10,133 nt of DNA from JBLHGU01 sp047615875 (GCA_047615875.1 JBLHGU010000186.1:1-10133), one strand, 5' to 3'. Shown: positions 1 to 6,443, counted from the stretch's first letter. The notes: generated by a model not told the origin, from the letters alone. Made by a program: numbers and translations.

Positions 1-112
1 TCTTAGGGCCGTTCAGTTACTTCTGGGGCACTCTAAACTGGAAAGTACTGTCAGGTATCTAGGCATTGAAGTAGATGATGCCCTTGAGATGGCAGAACAG
101 ACTGAGGTGTGA
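1..112 (+). CDS. Tyrosine recombinase/integrase, C-terminal end (5' part outside the window)
   Basis: The first bases read in frame (codons from position 2) as the last 36 residues of a phage-integrase-type tyrosine recombinase, stopping at TGA 110-112. The piece contains the LLLGHSKLEST box, whose His is the late conserved His/Trp position of the catalytic domain. TVRYLG follows, and its Tyr is the nucleophile that forms the 3'-phosphotyrosine DNA intermediate. The closing segment, rich in Asp, Glu and Ala (VDDALEMAEQTEV), matches the tail of a common short proteobacterial integrase family. Such enzymes cut and rejoin DNA at specific sites for mobile elements. The gene is cut only by the window edge, so whether it is intact upstream cannot be judged. 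No gene follows closely on the same strand. Its presence suggests that the adjacent region was acquired or rearranged. Confidence 0.85.
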   Translation, partial: LRAVQLLLGHSKLESTVRYLGIEVDDALEMAEQTEV

Positions 113-537
113 CGGATTGGCCAGGGATCACCAAGGATTGTGGTTCCTGGTCTTTGCCTCATAGCCGTCATTGGTATTTATAATAAAATATTCGCTTTCG
201 GCACACAGGAGCCGTCCAGGTGCCAGGTTATAAGGTTAGTAGTGGGCTGACTCCACCAGTAACTCCGACGACTCCTTTGCCCAAAATAGAAGTCGTTCCA
301 ACATCATCTGGAATTGGCTCTTCACGTAACATCGGTTGTTAATAATTTTATCGAGGCTAAATGATCTGACCCTATGGTTTACTCACTCCTATACCGACTT
401 TTAAAGTCCCTGCTCCTGACAACGGTTTCAGTAATTTTTACACTTGACCAATAAGGCTGTAAAACTTCTTTACAGTTTTGTACTACTGAAATAACCCCTA
501 ATCGTCAAAGAGACTGACATGCTTCGATATTTTATAG

Positions 538-566
538 TTGGCTTGCAATATGCTTATTACTATAGA
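538..566 (+). promoter_or_regulatory. Weak candidate sigma70 promoter for the fibre gene
   Basis: TTGGCT at 538-543 and TATAGA at 561-566 are separated by 17 bases, each matching the consensus at four of six positions. It would give a leader of roughly 125 nt before the ATG at 699. This is the best pair I found in an AT-rich stretch where chance matches are frequent, so it is only a suggestion. Confidence 0.2.
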
Positions 567-685
567 TTCGATTCAGGATAACTGGCACTGCTCGACTAGC
601 AACAATAAAACTAATGCTTTCGAAATAGTCGATCTTTACCATACATTCAAACCTGATACTCACTCGTAAGTGGTAACTAACAATT

Positions 686-692
686 GAGAGGA
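686..692 (+). promoter_or_regulatory. Ribosome binding site that fixes the fibre gene start
   Basis: GAGAGGA lies 6 bases before the ATG at 699. An in-frame TTG at 684 would give a protein five residues longer, but that start lies next to and partly before this site and has no Shine-Dalgarno sequence of its own. The ATG at 699 is therefore preferred. It also places a typical Lys/Arg-containing n-region directly at the N-terminus. Confidence 0.7.
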
Positions 693-698
693 TTAGCT

Positions 699-3600
699 AT
701 GACCCCAAACAACAAGCGCAGATCAGGTGGCCCTTCCAGCTTTCTAATACTTATTAGTCTTTTATTTGCAAGTCAGGTGTTTGCAGATCCTGTTGTGGAG
801 CTCGATGTACTCAATGTTGCAAATAGTAACGGTGACATACTGGTTGTCGGTGGTGATGTTATTGAAGTCGGTTTCAATGTTTTGTTGGATACGGCTAGTT
901 CTCTCAGTAAGAAAGATAACTTCCAGTTAGTCGAATTTAGCACTGGAGATGTTTTAGCAACGAAAAGTCGAGGAGCAGCTGAATCAGGGTCAATTTCGTT
1001 GGTTGTTCCCAATGGCATGGTCGGGCAGATTTTTGTTCAATATTCGATCGATGGTGAAAATATAGTAGTAGTTACGGCAGGCAACCCGAATGAGCCTGGG
1101 TCGACACCGATCTACTCTATCGCCAATTTGACCATTGGTGAACTTGCTACGAGAGTATCCGCACTCGAGTCGGGCGATATCGATCCGACTAACGAATCGC
1201 AATCATTAAGCTCCGACGGAATATCGCTGACATTGTCAAATGTGAATGGTATTGGTGGTGGTGTTGTGCCTTTACCTCAGGGCCCAGAAGGACCTCAGGG
1301 CATTCAAGGTCCGATAGGTTCTGCTGGATCACAAGGCCCAATCGGAGCTACAGGTCTAGATGGGCCACAAGGTATTCAGGGTTTGGTGGGTGATACGGGC
1401 ACACAAGGTATCCAGGGTTTAACCGGTACTACGGGTTCGCAAGGTATTCAGGGAACCCAAGGTGATTCAGGTGTGGTGAGTTTTGCAGTCAGTAATACCG
1501 CAGGTGGTACCAACGCACTAGGATCTCATACCTCGGGTATCAGAAATACAGCTTTAGGTGTAAACGCGCTGCCAGCCAACACGTCGGGTGGAAACAACAC
1601 TGCGATAGGAAACGATGCATTAAAACTAAATACCACCGCGAATAATCATACCGCATTCGGCGTCAAGGCACTTGAATCCAATACGACTGGTAGCAATAAC
1701 AATGCGTTTGGCGTTACAGCTTTGGGTCAGAATAGTAGTGGTTCGCAAAACGTAGCAATGGGTTATGAAGCATTGGCACAAAACACGACGGGAAGCTCGA
1801 ACACAGCAGTCGGTGACCGCTCCTTAAAAGGCAATACCACGGGCATCTGGAATACTGCTCTGGGCCAGAGAACGCTAACTTTGATTGGAAGCGGATCAAA
1901 CAATATTGCGATCGGAATTGAATCCGGCGAAGCACTCGTTAATACGAATGACAATATTATGATCGGTAATGTCGGCGTATTAGGTGATTCTGGTACGACC
2001 CGAATCGGTAATGCTCTCAAGCAGACACAAACCTATATAGCCGGTATCAGTAACGTCGACCTGTCGGCGGATGTCACAGCCACTCAGGTAGTAATCAATG
2101 CTAACGGTCAGCTCGGTATCGGGCCTGGTGTAACCGGACCGGAGGGACCAGAAGGACCTCAGGGCATTCAAGGCATACCGGGTTTGCCAGGTGATACCGG
2201 GCCTGTAGGCGCGCTTGGTTTAACGGGCGCAACAGGCTCAACCGGGTCGCAGGGTATTCAGGGGCTTCAAGGTGATGCAGGGGCACAAGGAGTACAGGGG
2301 ATTCCTGGAAATGATGGAGTGATGGGGTTACAAGGTATTCCTGGTGATTCAGGTATCCTGAGTATAGGCACCAACACGAGTGGCGGCGCAGGTGCCCTTG
2401 CTAGCATTACGACAGGCGCCTTTAACAGTGCCTTCGGTGTAGATGCGTTAGGTCTCAATACTGATGGTTCTGCTAATACAGGCATTGGCCGATATGCTTT
2501 ACAGTCGAATATTACGGGTTTTAATAACACCGCCACAGGTCATCAAGCGCTTAAAAATAGCAGTGTGGGTGACGAGAATACGGCTACCGGGATCTCTGCG
2601 CTTTTTAGCAATACTACCGGAAATGCGAATACCGCAATCGGTGTTTATTCGATGTACAGCAACACTTTTGGCCAACAAAATACTGCTATAGGTAAACGCT
2701 CACTATTTAACAGTCAAGGTCACTTCAATACCGCAGTCGGCCAGGAGGCGTTGAGCGCTATTGCGGGTGGTAGTAACAATATAGGCCTTGGCCATAAGGC
2801 AGGCTTTCTAGTGTCAGGCTCATATAACATTGCAATTGGTAACGATGGTGTCTCCGGTGAATCTGGTGTCATCCGCATTGGCAATATCACCAATCACGGC
2901 AAAACATTTGTTGCCGGTATCAGTAACGTGGACCTGTCGGCAGATGTCACAGCCACTCAGGTAGTAATCAATGCTAACGGTCAACTCGGTATCGGGCCTG
3001 GTGTGACAGGGCCTGTGGGTCCGGCTGGGCCACAGGGAACCGCCGGTATAAATGGCATTAACGGCGCGATGGGACCTCAAGGTTTACAAGGCATATCAGG
3101 TGCCGATGGCGCGATGGGGCTACAGGGTTTACCGGGTAACGATGGTGTAGCGGGAATACAGGGGACACAAGGATTGCCGGGCATTAATGGTGTCGATGGT
3201 ATTTCGGCGACTAGTCCTGGAAACATCACGATAGTGGCGCTGAGCGGTGGCGACTATGCTTCTCCAGCCGACGCAGTTGCAGATATCGTTTCCTGGTGTG
3301 GTGTGCCATCTGCTTCGAGCCCTTGCCTTATCAAGGTGGCTCCAGGCGTGTTCGATAATTTGGGGCTCCCACTAATTGTACCATTCCATGTACATATAAC
3401 CGGTTCCGGTAACGGAGTGACGGTAATTACATCTAGCAGTGGTTCGGAAGCCATAAGACTCTCTGGTAACAATCAACTGCGAGATTTGTCTGTAGACGTC
3501 CCCGGTTCAAGTTTCGTCACTGGGATAAGTGTTCAAGGCTCGAATGTCTCTATACAAAATGTAGAGTTGAATACGCCGCAGGATAATTATTTGCGCGACG

Positions 3601-4088
3601 GAATTTTAGTCACCGCTACTGGCCAGGTCGCGATTCTAAACACCGAAGTGAATGGTTTCAATGCTGCAATCCGAAGTAATGGTGGCGGTGTTTCGTTGCG
3701 TGGTTTTGAGAACACCTCTACCAATGGTGTATTAATCTATTCGGGTGGCCAGGCTGAGGTTTTTGATTCGATCATACGAAATCAATTGAGTAGTTCATCA
3801 AGTGCGTCAGGAATGGGTTTATCAGTTGATGGAGTAGGGAGTTCTGCAATAGTTCGGGGCTCGACAATTAATACTGCCGTTTCAACAAACAGCGCATTGC
3901 TCCGAGCGTCGAATTCACTGATAAACGGCGCTATTCAAGACTTTAGTGGCTCGACCGCAGGTACGATAGAAATCCTAAATAGCCAGGTCGTCGGTTTTAT
4001 TGGAACCGGTTCTGGGTGGGGCACGCAGACTAAATGTGTCTATTCATCTGATGAGGCTTTATTGCCACTGGGCTCAAATTGCCTGTAG
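699..4088 (+). CDS. Large secreted collagen-like / beta-roll head / beta-helix fibre protein
   Basis: The protein has 1129 residues. Residues 1-29 form a Sec signal peptide: KRR in the n-region, a Leu/Ile/Phe core, and VFA before Asp30. Residues 30-145 look like a beta-rich domain, followed by a short helical neck (about 145-165). Gly-X-Y collagen stretches lie at about 195-258, 480-552 and 771-836. Between them are two heads, each of eight 17-residue repeats of the type NTAxGxxALxxNTTGxx, like the left-handed beta-roll heads of trimeric adhesins and fibre proteins. Residues 837-1129 have short hydrophobic strands with Gly/Asn turns, suggesting a right-handed beta-helix. Its only four cysteines (867, 876, 1113, 1128) sit at the two ends of that domain. 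I see no outer-membrane anchor barrel, sortase signal, PEP-CTERM or peptidase S74 domain, so the export route is unknown. A trimeric surface or released fibre (adhesin, or glycan binding by the helix) is inferred. No operon partner is visible. Confidence 0.85.
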   Translation: MTPNNKRRSGGPSSFLILISLLFASQVFADPVVELDVLNVANSNGDILVVGGDVIEVGFNVLLDTASSLSKKDNFQLVEFSTGDVLATKSRGAAESGSISLVVPNGMVGQIFVQYSIDGENIVVVTAGNPNEPGSTPIYSIANLTIGELATRVSALESGDIDPTNESQSLSSDGISLTLSNVNGIGGGVVPLPQGPEGPQGIQGPIGSAGSQGPIGATGLDGPQGIQGLVGDTGTQGIQGLTGTTGSQGIQGTQGDSGVVSFAVSNTAGGTNALGSHTSGIRNTALGVNALPANTSGGNNTAIGNDALKLNTTANNHTAFGVKALESNTTGSNNNAFGVTALGQNSSGSQNVAMGYEALAQNTTGSSNTAVGDRSLKGNTTGIWNTALGQRTLTLIGSGSNNIAIGIESGEALVNTNDNIMIGNVGVLGDSGTTRIGNALKQTQTYIAGISNVDLSADVTATQVVINANGQLGIGPGVTGPEGPEGPQGIQGIPGLPGDTGPVGALGLTGATGSTGSQGIQGLQGDAGAQGVQGIPGNDGVMGLQGIPGDSGILSIGTNTSGGAGALASITTGAFNSAFGVDALGLNTDGSANTGIGRYALQSNITGFNNTATGHQALKNSSVGDENTATGISALFSNTTGNANTAIGVYSMYSNTFGQQNTAIGKRSLFNSQGHFNTAVGQEALSAIAGGSNNIGLGHKAGFLVSGSYNIAIGNDGVSGESGVIRIGNITNHGKTFVAGISNVDLSADVTATQVVINANGQLGIGPGVTGPVGPAGPQGTAGINGINGAMGPQGLQGISGADGAMGLQGLPGNDGVAGIQGTQGLPGINGVDGISATSPGNITIVALSGGDYASPADAVADIVSWCGVPSASSPCLIKVAPGVFDNLGLPLIVPFHVHITGSGNGVTVITSSSGSEAIRLSGNNQLRDLSVDVPGSSFVTGISVQGSNVSIQNVELNTPQDNYLRDGILVTATGQVAILNTEVNGFNAAIRSNGGGVSLRGFENTSTNGVLIYSGGQAEVFDSIIRNQLSSSSSASGMGLSVDGVGSSAIVRGSTINTAVSTNSALLRASNSLINGAIQDFSGSTAGTIEILNSQVVGFIGTGSGWGTQTKCVYSSDEALLPLGSNCL
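1281..1472 (+). repeat. Collagen-like Gly-X-Y stretch 1
   Basis: Twenty-one consecutive Gly-X-Y triplets plus a final Gly, with no interruption (residues 195-258 of the fibre protein). Gln is frequent in the X and Y positions (GIQG, GPQG, GSQG), as in many bacterial collagens that lack hydroxyproline. The stretch ends in GDSG just before the first head. Such triplets form a triple helix, which implies a homotrimer. Confidence 0.9.
1545..1952 (+). repeat. Head 1: eight tandem 51-bp (17-aa) beta-roll repeats
   Basis: Exactly eight 17-residue units, with no length variation (408 bp). The pattern is N-T-A-hydrophobic-G-x-x-A-L-x-x-N-T-T-G-x-x, beginning with NTALGVNALPANTSGGN. The last two units degenerate in their second half and lead into a conserved closing segment (NIMIGN to about 2039). 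The coils resemble YadA-type left-handed beta-roll heads. The units are too diverged at DNA level to be recent slippage products. Confidence 0.85.
2040..2131 (+). repeat. Neck repeat, copy A (pairs with 2913-3004)
   Basis: This 92-base segment encodes the junction between head 1 and collagen stretch 2, reading about AGISNVDLSADVTATQVV and onward to GQLGIGPGV. It matches 2913-3004 at 89 of 92 bases. The three differences (2057, 2069, 2111) are all third-position synonymous changes. The spacing between the copies is 873 bp, exactly 291 codons. Confidence 0.9.
2136..2354 (+). repeat. Collagen-like Gly-X-Y stretch 2
   Basis: Twenty-four uninterrupted Gly-X-Y triplets plus a final Gly (residues 480-552), again ending in GDSG before the head. 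A 26-base string at 1284-1309 within stretch 1 recurs exactly at 2148-2173, showing common descent of the two stretches. This one is nine residues longer, so triplets have been gained or lost since duplication. Confidence 0.9.
2424..2825 (+). repeat. Head 2: eight tandem beta-roll repeats
   Basis: Eight repeats of the same type as head 1, starting with NSAFGVDALGLNTDGSA. Six have 17 residues and two (the sixth and eighth) have 16. Like head 1 it ends in a Gly-rich degenerate unit, then a NIAIGN segment and the conserved neck. Several positions that are Ala or Thr in head 1 are Ser, Gly or Tyr here, so the heads have diverged much more than the necks. Confidence 0.85.
2913..3004 (+). repeat. 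Neck repeat, copy B (pairs with 2040-2131)
   Basis: Second copy of the neck, joining head 2 to collagen stretch 3. It differs from copy A at three synonymous sites only and has the same protein sequence. Similarity fades quickly on both sides. Confidence 0.9.
3009..3206 (+). repeat. Collagen-like Gly-X-Y stretch 3
   Basis: Twenty-two Gly-X-Y triplets (residues 771-836), richer in Asn, Asp and Ala (GIN, GND, GAD, GVD) than the first two stretches. No head follows it. It leads straight into the C-terminal beta-helix-like domain through an SATSPGN linker. Confidence 0.9.
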
Positions 4089-4457
4089 TAGACAGAGAAT
4101 AGTGGGTGATTTTCGTTCGATAGACTGTCAATAAAGTCAGGCGCTTGAAATGGCATTGGCTGGTCGGTTAAACAGCCCCATGTGAATTATTGAAATATCA
4201 ATACGGGAGGTATTCGAGACTAACAAATTAAAAAAACCAAACCCTGGGGTCGTTGTCTTTTGCCTTCAGTCGAGTAGCATCGAAAATAGTTCTCTTCGTT
4301 TAAATGGCTGCCAAGGGCACTTTGCGGGTATTGGCAGTCTACTCCTGAATGTCAGCTCTTCCAGTACATACTGTAAAGCCAGCACAATAATTCAGCCAAC
4401 CCAAAGCCGAACTTACACGAAGGGCATTTAACCGGTGCGCTGAAGGTTTGTTATCAA

Positions 4458-4535
4458 GCTGATTTTTCACAGCACTGGCATCCAGAAAGTTAAAACTGAT
4501 GCATAGAGTCAAAGCCAGTGCTGTGAAAAATTAGC
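4458..4535. repeat. 22-bp inverted repeat with 34-base spacer
   Basis: The left arm 4458-4479 (GCTGATTTTTCACAGCACTG then GC) and right arm 4514-4535 are reverse complements except for one mismatch. The inner 18 bp (4462-4479 with 4514-4531) are perfect. The spacer is not palindromic. No T-run follows, so this is not an ordinary terminator, and no flanking target duplication is obvious. It could be two facing insertion-sequence ends, a small MITE-like element, or a structured RNA. Confidence 0.7.
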
Positions 4536-4646
4536 AACCCATCGAAGCCGTGGTTTGAGGTTGTGGCAAGATCTAAATCGAAGCCGAAAGAAGTGCGGAT
4601 AGCACCAAAAATTCCGGTCGAATCATCCCGACGAATCGGAGTTTAA
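4527..4646 (+). other. Short open frame of unknown nature, possibly a gene remnant
   Basis: After a TGA at 4524-4526 the frame stays open for 39 codons to TAA at 4644-4646. It reads ISNPSKPWFEVVARSKSKPK and then a basic segment ending SSRRIGV. The composition looks protein-like. There is no ATG; the only likely start is a GTG about ten codons in, without a good ribosome binding site. It begins inside the right arm of the inverted repeat. I do not recognise a family, and a chance frame is possible. Confidence 0.2.
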
Positions 4647-4837
4647 TTGCCTTCCCTAAGCTACGAACCTCTTTTCATATTTTATTTCACCTCCTGCTTT
4701 TCAGCTCATAAATCAGCTGGATCAAAAGAACGTTGCCAAAGAGTTTGCCAAATGGCTTAACGGCAAGGTTGAGGTCATTATCAAACCTTTGTGGTGTGTT
4801 CATAAAAACCGCTCCTTGGTTAATGTTTTCTTAAGTA

Positions 4838-5186
4838 CGAGATCGCGATGCTATCTATGGGAAATTATTTTCTAGGCAAGTTGCTGCGCTGGGAATGAAA
4901 GAAGTTGTCACGGCACCGCGTTCGCCCTGGCAAAACGCCTATGTTGAGAGGGTGATTGGTTCAATAAGACGTGAATGCCTGAACCATTTGGTAGTGCTGA
5001 CAGATCGTCAATTGAAACGGGTGCTACGTGAATACGTGGATTATTATAATAGAGTTCGAACTCATCTCTCACTTGACAAGGATGCGCCCGATCACCGAAT
5101 GAAGAAACTTCCGGATGAAGGAAAAATAGTCCGTATTCGGCGAGTAGGGGGGACGTCACCACGAATACGCACGGATGGTGGCGTAA
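4838..5186 (+). pseudogene. Integrase-core (rve, IS3/IS481-like) transposase remnant, 5'-truncated and frameshifted
   Basis: From 4838 the frame reads RDRDAIYGKLFSRQVAALGM, then VTAPRSPWQNAYVERVIGSI, then YVDYYNRVRTHLSL. These are hallmarks of a DDE integrase-core transposase: an Asp in the RDRD box and the catalytic Glu in YVERVIG. The N-terminal part with the first catalytic Asp is missing, and an in-frame stop lies just before the homology. Near the end, a run of six G (5145-5152 region) shifts the frame. Removing one G restores the family-like ending VGGRHHEYARMVA with a stop at 5184-5186, whereas the present frame runs on to 5206. The ATG at 4895 would give only a 103-residue product without a full active site. 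This is a dead element, and no terminal repeats were identified with it. Confidence 0.8.
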
Positions 5187-5235
5187 CTTTGTGTTGGATG
5201 AATTAATAGAAGGGACAACCCCGACGGTACTCCCA

Positions 5236-5335
5236 TGCGGAGAATAGCGAGGGCAATATCCGCATATTAAGCGGAGTTTAATCTTGCCAATGCGGGGAAT
5301 ATTGATCATAATGTCCGCATATAGTGCGGAATTTA
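5236..5335 (+). repeat. Tandem operator-like repeats upstream of the Fic gene (two 45-bp copies, 55-bp period)
   Basis: Copy A (5236-5280) and copy B (5291-5335) agree at 33 of 45 positions. Each begins TGCGGxGAATA and contains a palindrome: TCCGCATATTAAGCGGA at 5259-5275 and TCCGCATATAGTGCGGA at 5314-5330, each followed by a TTTA. Palindrome centres are 55 bp apart, about five helical turns, which would place two bound dimers on the same face. Copy B covers the likely transcription start and the only Shine-Dalgarno-like GGA, and its leading TGCGG lies inside the promoter spacer. Repression by a DNA-binding protein is inferred. The Fic protein's own C-terminal helix-turn-helix is one candidate. 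Confidence 0.7.
5284..5312 (+). promoter_or_regulatory. Candidate sigma70 promoter of the Fic gene
   Basis: TTGCCA (5284-5289) and CATAAT (5307-5312) are spaced by 17 bases, with five of six matches at the -10. Transcription would begin around 5319, inside the palindrome of copy B, giving a leader of about 20 nt. Confidence 0.5.
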
Positions 5336-5339
5336 TTGA

Positions 5340-6443
5340 ATGTATCTTTGGGAACAAAATGACTGGCCAAACATTACCTGGGATGAAAAAAAGCTGGCGA
5401 CATTGCTGGCGAAAGTTTCCAGAAAACAAGGCCGCCTGCTCGGCAGGATGGAAGCTTTGGGTTTTGAACTCCGAAGAGAAGCAAATCTCCGAATCCTGAC
5501 CGACGATGTTGTGAAGTCATCCGAAATCGAAGGCGAAAATCTCGATCCTGACCAGGTGAGATCATCGATAGCACGGAGGCTTGGTATGGATATTGGTGGT
5601 CTTATCCCAGCAGATCGAGATGTCGAAGGCATTGTTGAAATGATGCTGGATGCTACTGGCTATTGCAGTAAAAAGCTGACAGAAGCCCGTCTCTTTGACT
5701 GGCACGCTTCATTGTTCCCGATAGGTCGAAGCGGCATGAGCAAAATCGTCGTCGGTAACTTGCGCGATGATAGTAGTGGTCCCATGCGTGTTGTTTCCGG
5801 GGCTATAGGTAAAGAGAAAGTCCATTACCAGGCACCACCGGCAAAACGCGTTCCCACAGAAATGAAAATTTTCTTAAAATGGTTTGCCAAACCTGGGGAT
5901 ATCGACCCGTTGATTGTCTCAGGTCTTGCGCATTTGTGGTTTGTTACAATCCACCCATTTGAAGATGGCAATGGTCGGATAGCGCGCGCCATAGCTGATA
6001 TGGCGCTTGCCCGCTCGGAAAAGTCAGGTCAGCGATTTTATAGTATGTCTGCGCAAATTCGTCATGACCGTAAAGACTATTACAACATACTGGAGCGAAC
6101 CCAAAAAGGTGATCTCGATGTCACGCGCTGGATGGAATGGTTTCTCAACTGTTTGGACCACACCATTGAGGGCGCGCAAGGGGCGTTAAGCGCCGTCCTT
6201 TACAAGGCGCAATTCTGGGATCGTTTTGCGAAGGAGCCACTAAACGAGCGTCAAATAAAAATCCTGAATAAGCTACTTGATGGCTTTGAAGGAAAGCTCA
6301 CCACATCGAAGTGGGCGAAGATTTCAAAATGTTCGCAGGATACCGCTTACCGTGACATTCTGGGTCTCGTCGGCAGAGGCGCTCTACAGAAGGACTCCGG
6401 TGGAGGACGCAGTACGAGCTATTCGCTGATAATTCCCTGTTAA
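5340..6443 (+). CDS. Fic family protein with N-terminal DUF4172-type region and C-terminal winged helix
   Basis: The 367-residue product fits the DUF4172-Fic-HTH family. Residues 3-90 (MYLWEQNDWPNITWD onward) match the DUF4172-type N-terminus. The Fic core carries HPFEDGNGRIAR at 205-216, with catalytic His205 and the anion-binding GNGR loop. The family transfers AMP (sometimes other nucleotide groups) to hydroxyl side chains. SSEIEG at 60-65 fits the (S/T)xxxE(G/N) inhibitory helix with Glu64, so this is a self-inhibited enzyme with the helix N-terminal to the Fic core. About 295-365 (LNERQIKILNKLL to the GGGRSTSYSL wing) looks like a winged helix-turn-helix. The ATG follows the operator palindrome by 9 bases, and GGA at 5328-5330 is a weak ribosome binding site. 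No antitoxin partner gene is adjacent. Target protein unknown. All key residues are present, so it is probably active. Confidence 0.9.
   Translation: MYLWEQNDWPNITWDEKKLATLLAKVSRKQGRLLGRMEALGFELRREANLRILTDDVVKSSEIEGENLDPDQVRSSIARRLGMDIGGLIPADRDVEGIVEMMLDATGYCSKKLTEARLFDWHASLFPIGRSGMSKIVVGNLRDDSSGPMRVVSGAIGKEKVHYQAPPAKRVPTEMKIFLKWFAKPGDIDPLIVSGLAHLWFVTIHPFEDGNGRIARAIADMALARSEKSGQRFYSMSAQIRHDRKDYYNILERTQKGDLDVTRWMEWFLNCLDHTIEGAQGALSAVLYKAQFWDRFAKEPLNERQIKILNKLLDGFEGKLTTSKWAKISKCSQDTAYRDILGLVGRGALQKDSGGGRSTSYSLIIPC

Larger units (their letters stand above)
113..698. other. Gene-free stretch between integrase end and fibre gene
   Basis: Nothing in these 586 bases can be supported as a gene. One plus-strand frame stays open from about 185 to its stop at about 342 and reads as a Pro/Thr-rich string (for example TPPVTPTTPLPKIEVVPTSS). 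It has no start codon with a ribosome binding site, so I do not call it. The second half (about 350-680) is AT-rich and probably holds the promoter and a long leader for the fibre gene. I see no tRNA, riboswitch or strong terminator here. Confidence 0.6.
4089..4837. other. Gene-poor stretch after the fibre gene; probably eroded mobile DNA
   Basis: I see no supportable complete gene in these 749 bases. Listed separately are an inverted repeat at 4458-4535 and a short plus-strand open frame ending at 4646. A further plus-strand open frame of about 50 codons (roughly 4690-4837) reads plausibly as protein (INQLDQKNVAKEFAKWLNGK) but has no start and no family I recognise. No clear Rho-independent terminator follows the fibre gene. 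The stretch next to a truncated transposase suggests decayed insertion sequences. Confidence 0.5.

Noticed and set aside
185..344. Pro/Thr-rich open stretch on the plus strand
   Set aside because: No start codon with a ribosome binding site and no match to a known family; too short to support.
684..698. TTG start giving a fibre protein five residues longer
   Set aside because: The ribosome binding site GAGAGGA lies downstream of that TTG and fits the ATG at 699.
1545..2825. Regular 51-bp repeats as a possible CRISPR or satellite array
   Set aside because: The repeats are in-frame codons of a beta-roll protein, diverge freely at DNA level and show no repeat-spacer pattern.
4230..4262. A-run, short CCC/GGG stem and T-rich tail as terminator of the fibre gene
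   Set aside because: The stem is only about four pairs and the T-run is interrupted, so it is not a credible Rho-independent terminator.
4339..4530. Minus-strand open stretch of 63 codons (LDASAVKNQLDNKPSAHRLN...), and an overlapping frame with a CPSC motif
   Set aside because: Neither has a usable start codon; two overlapping frames both look protein-like, which suggests chance, and no family could be recognised.
4908..5429. Minus-strand open frame of 173 codons
   Set aside because: It runs antisense across the transposase remnant, the operator repeats and the start of the Fic gene, all of which are better supported; the product has no recognisable features.
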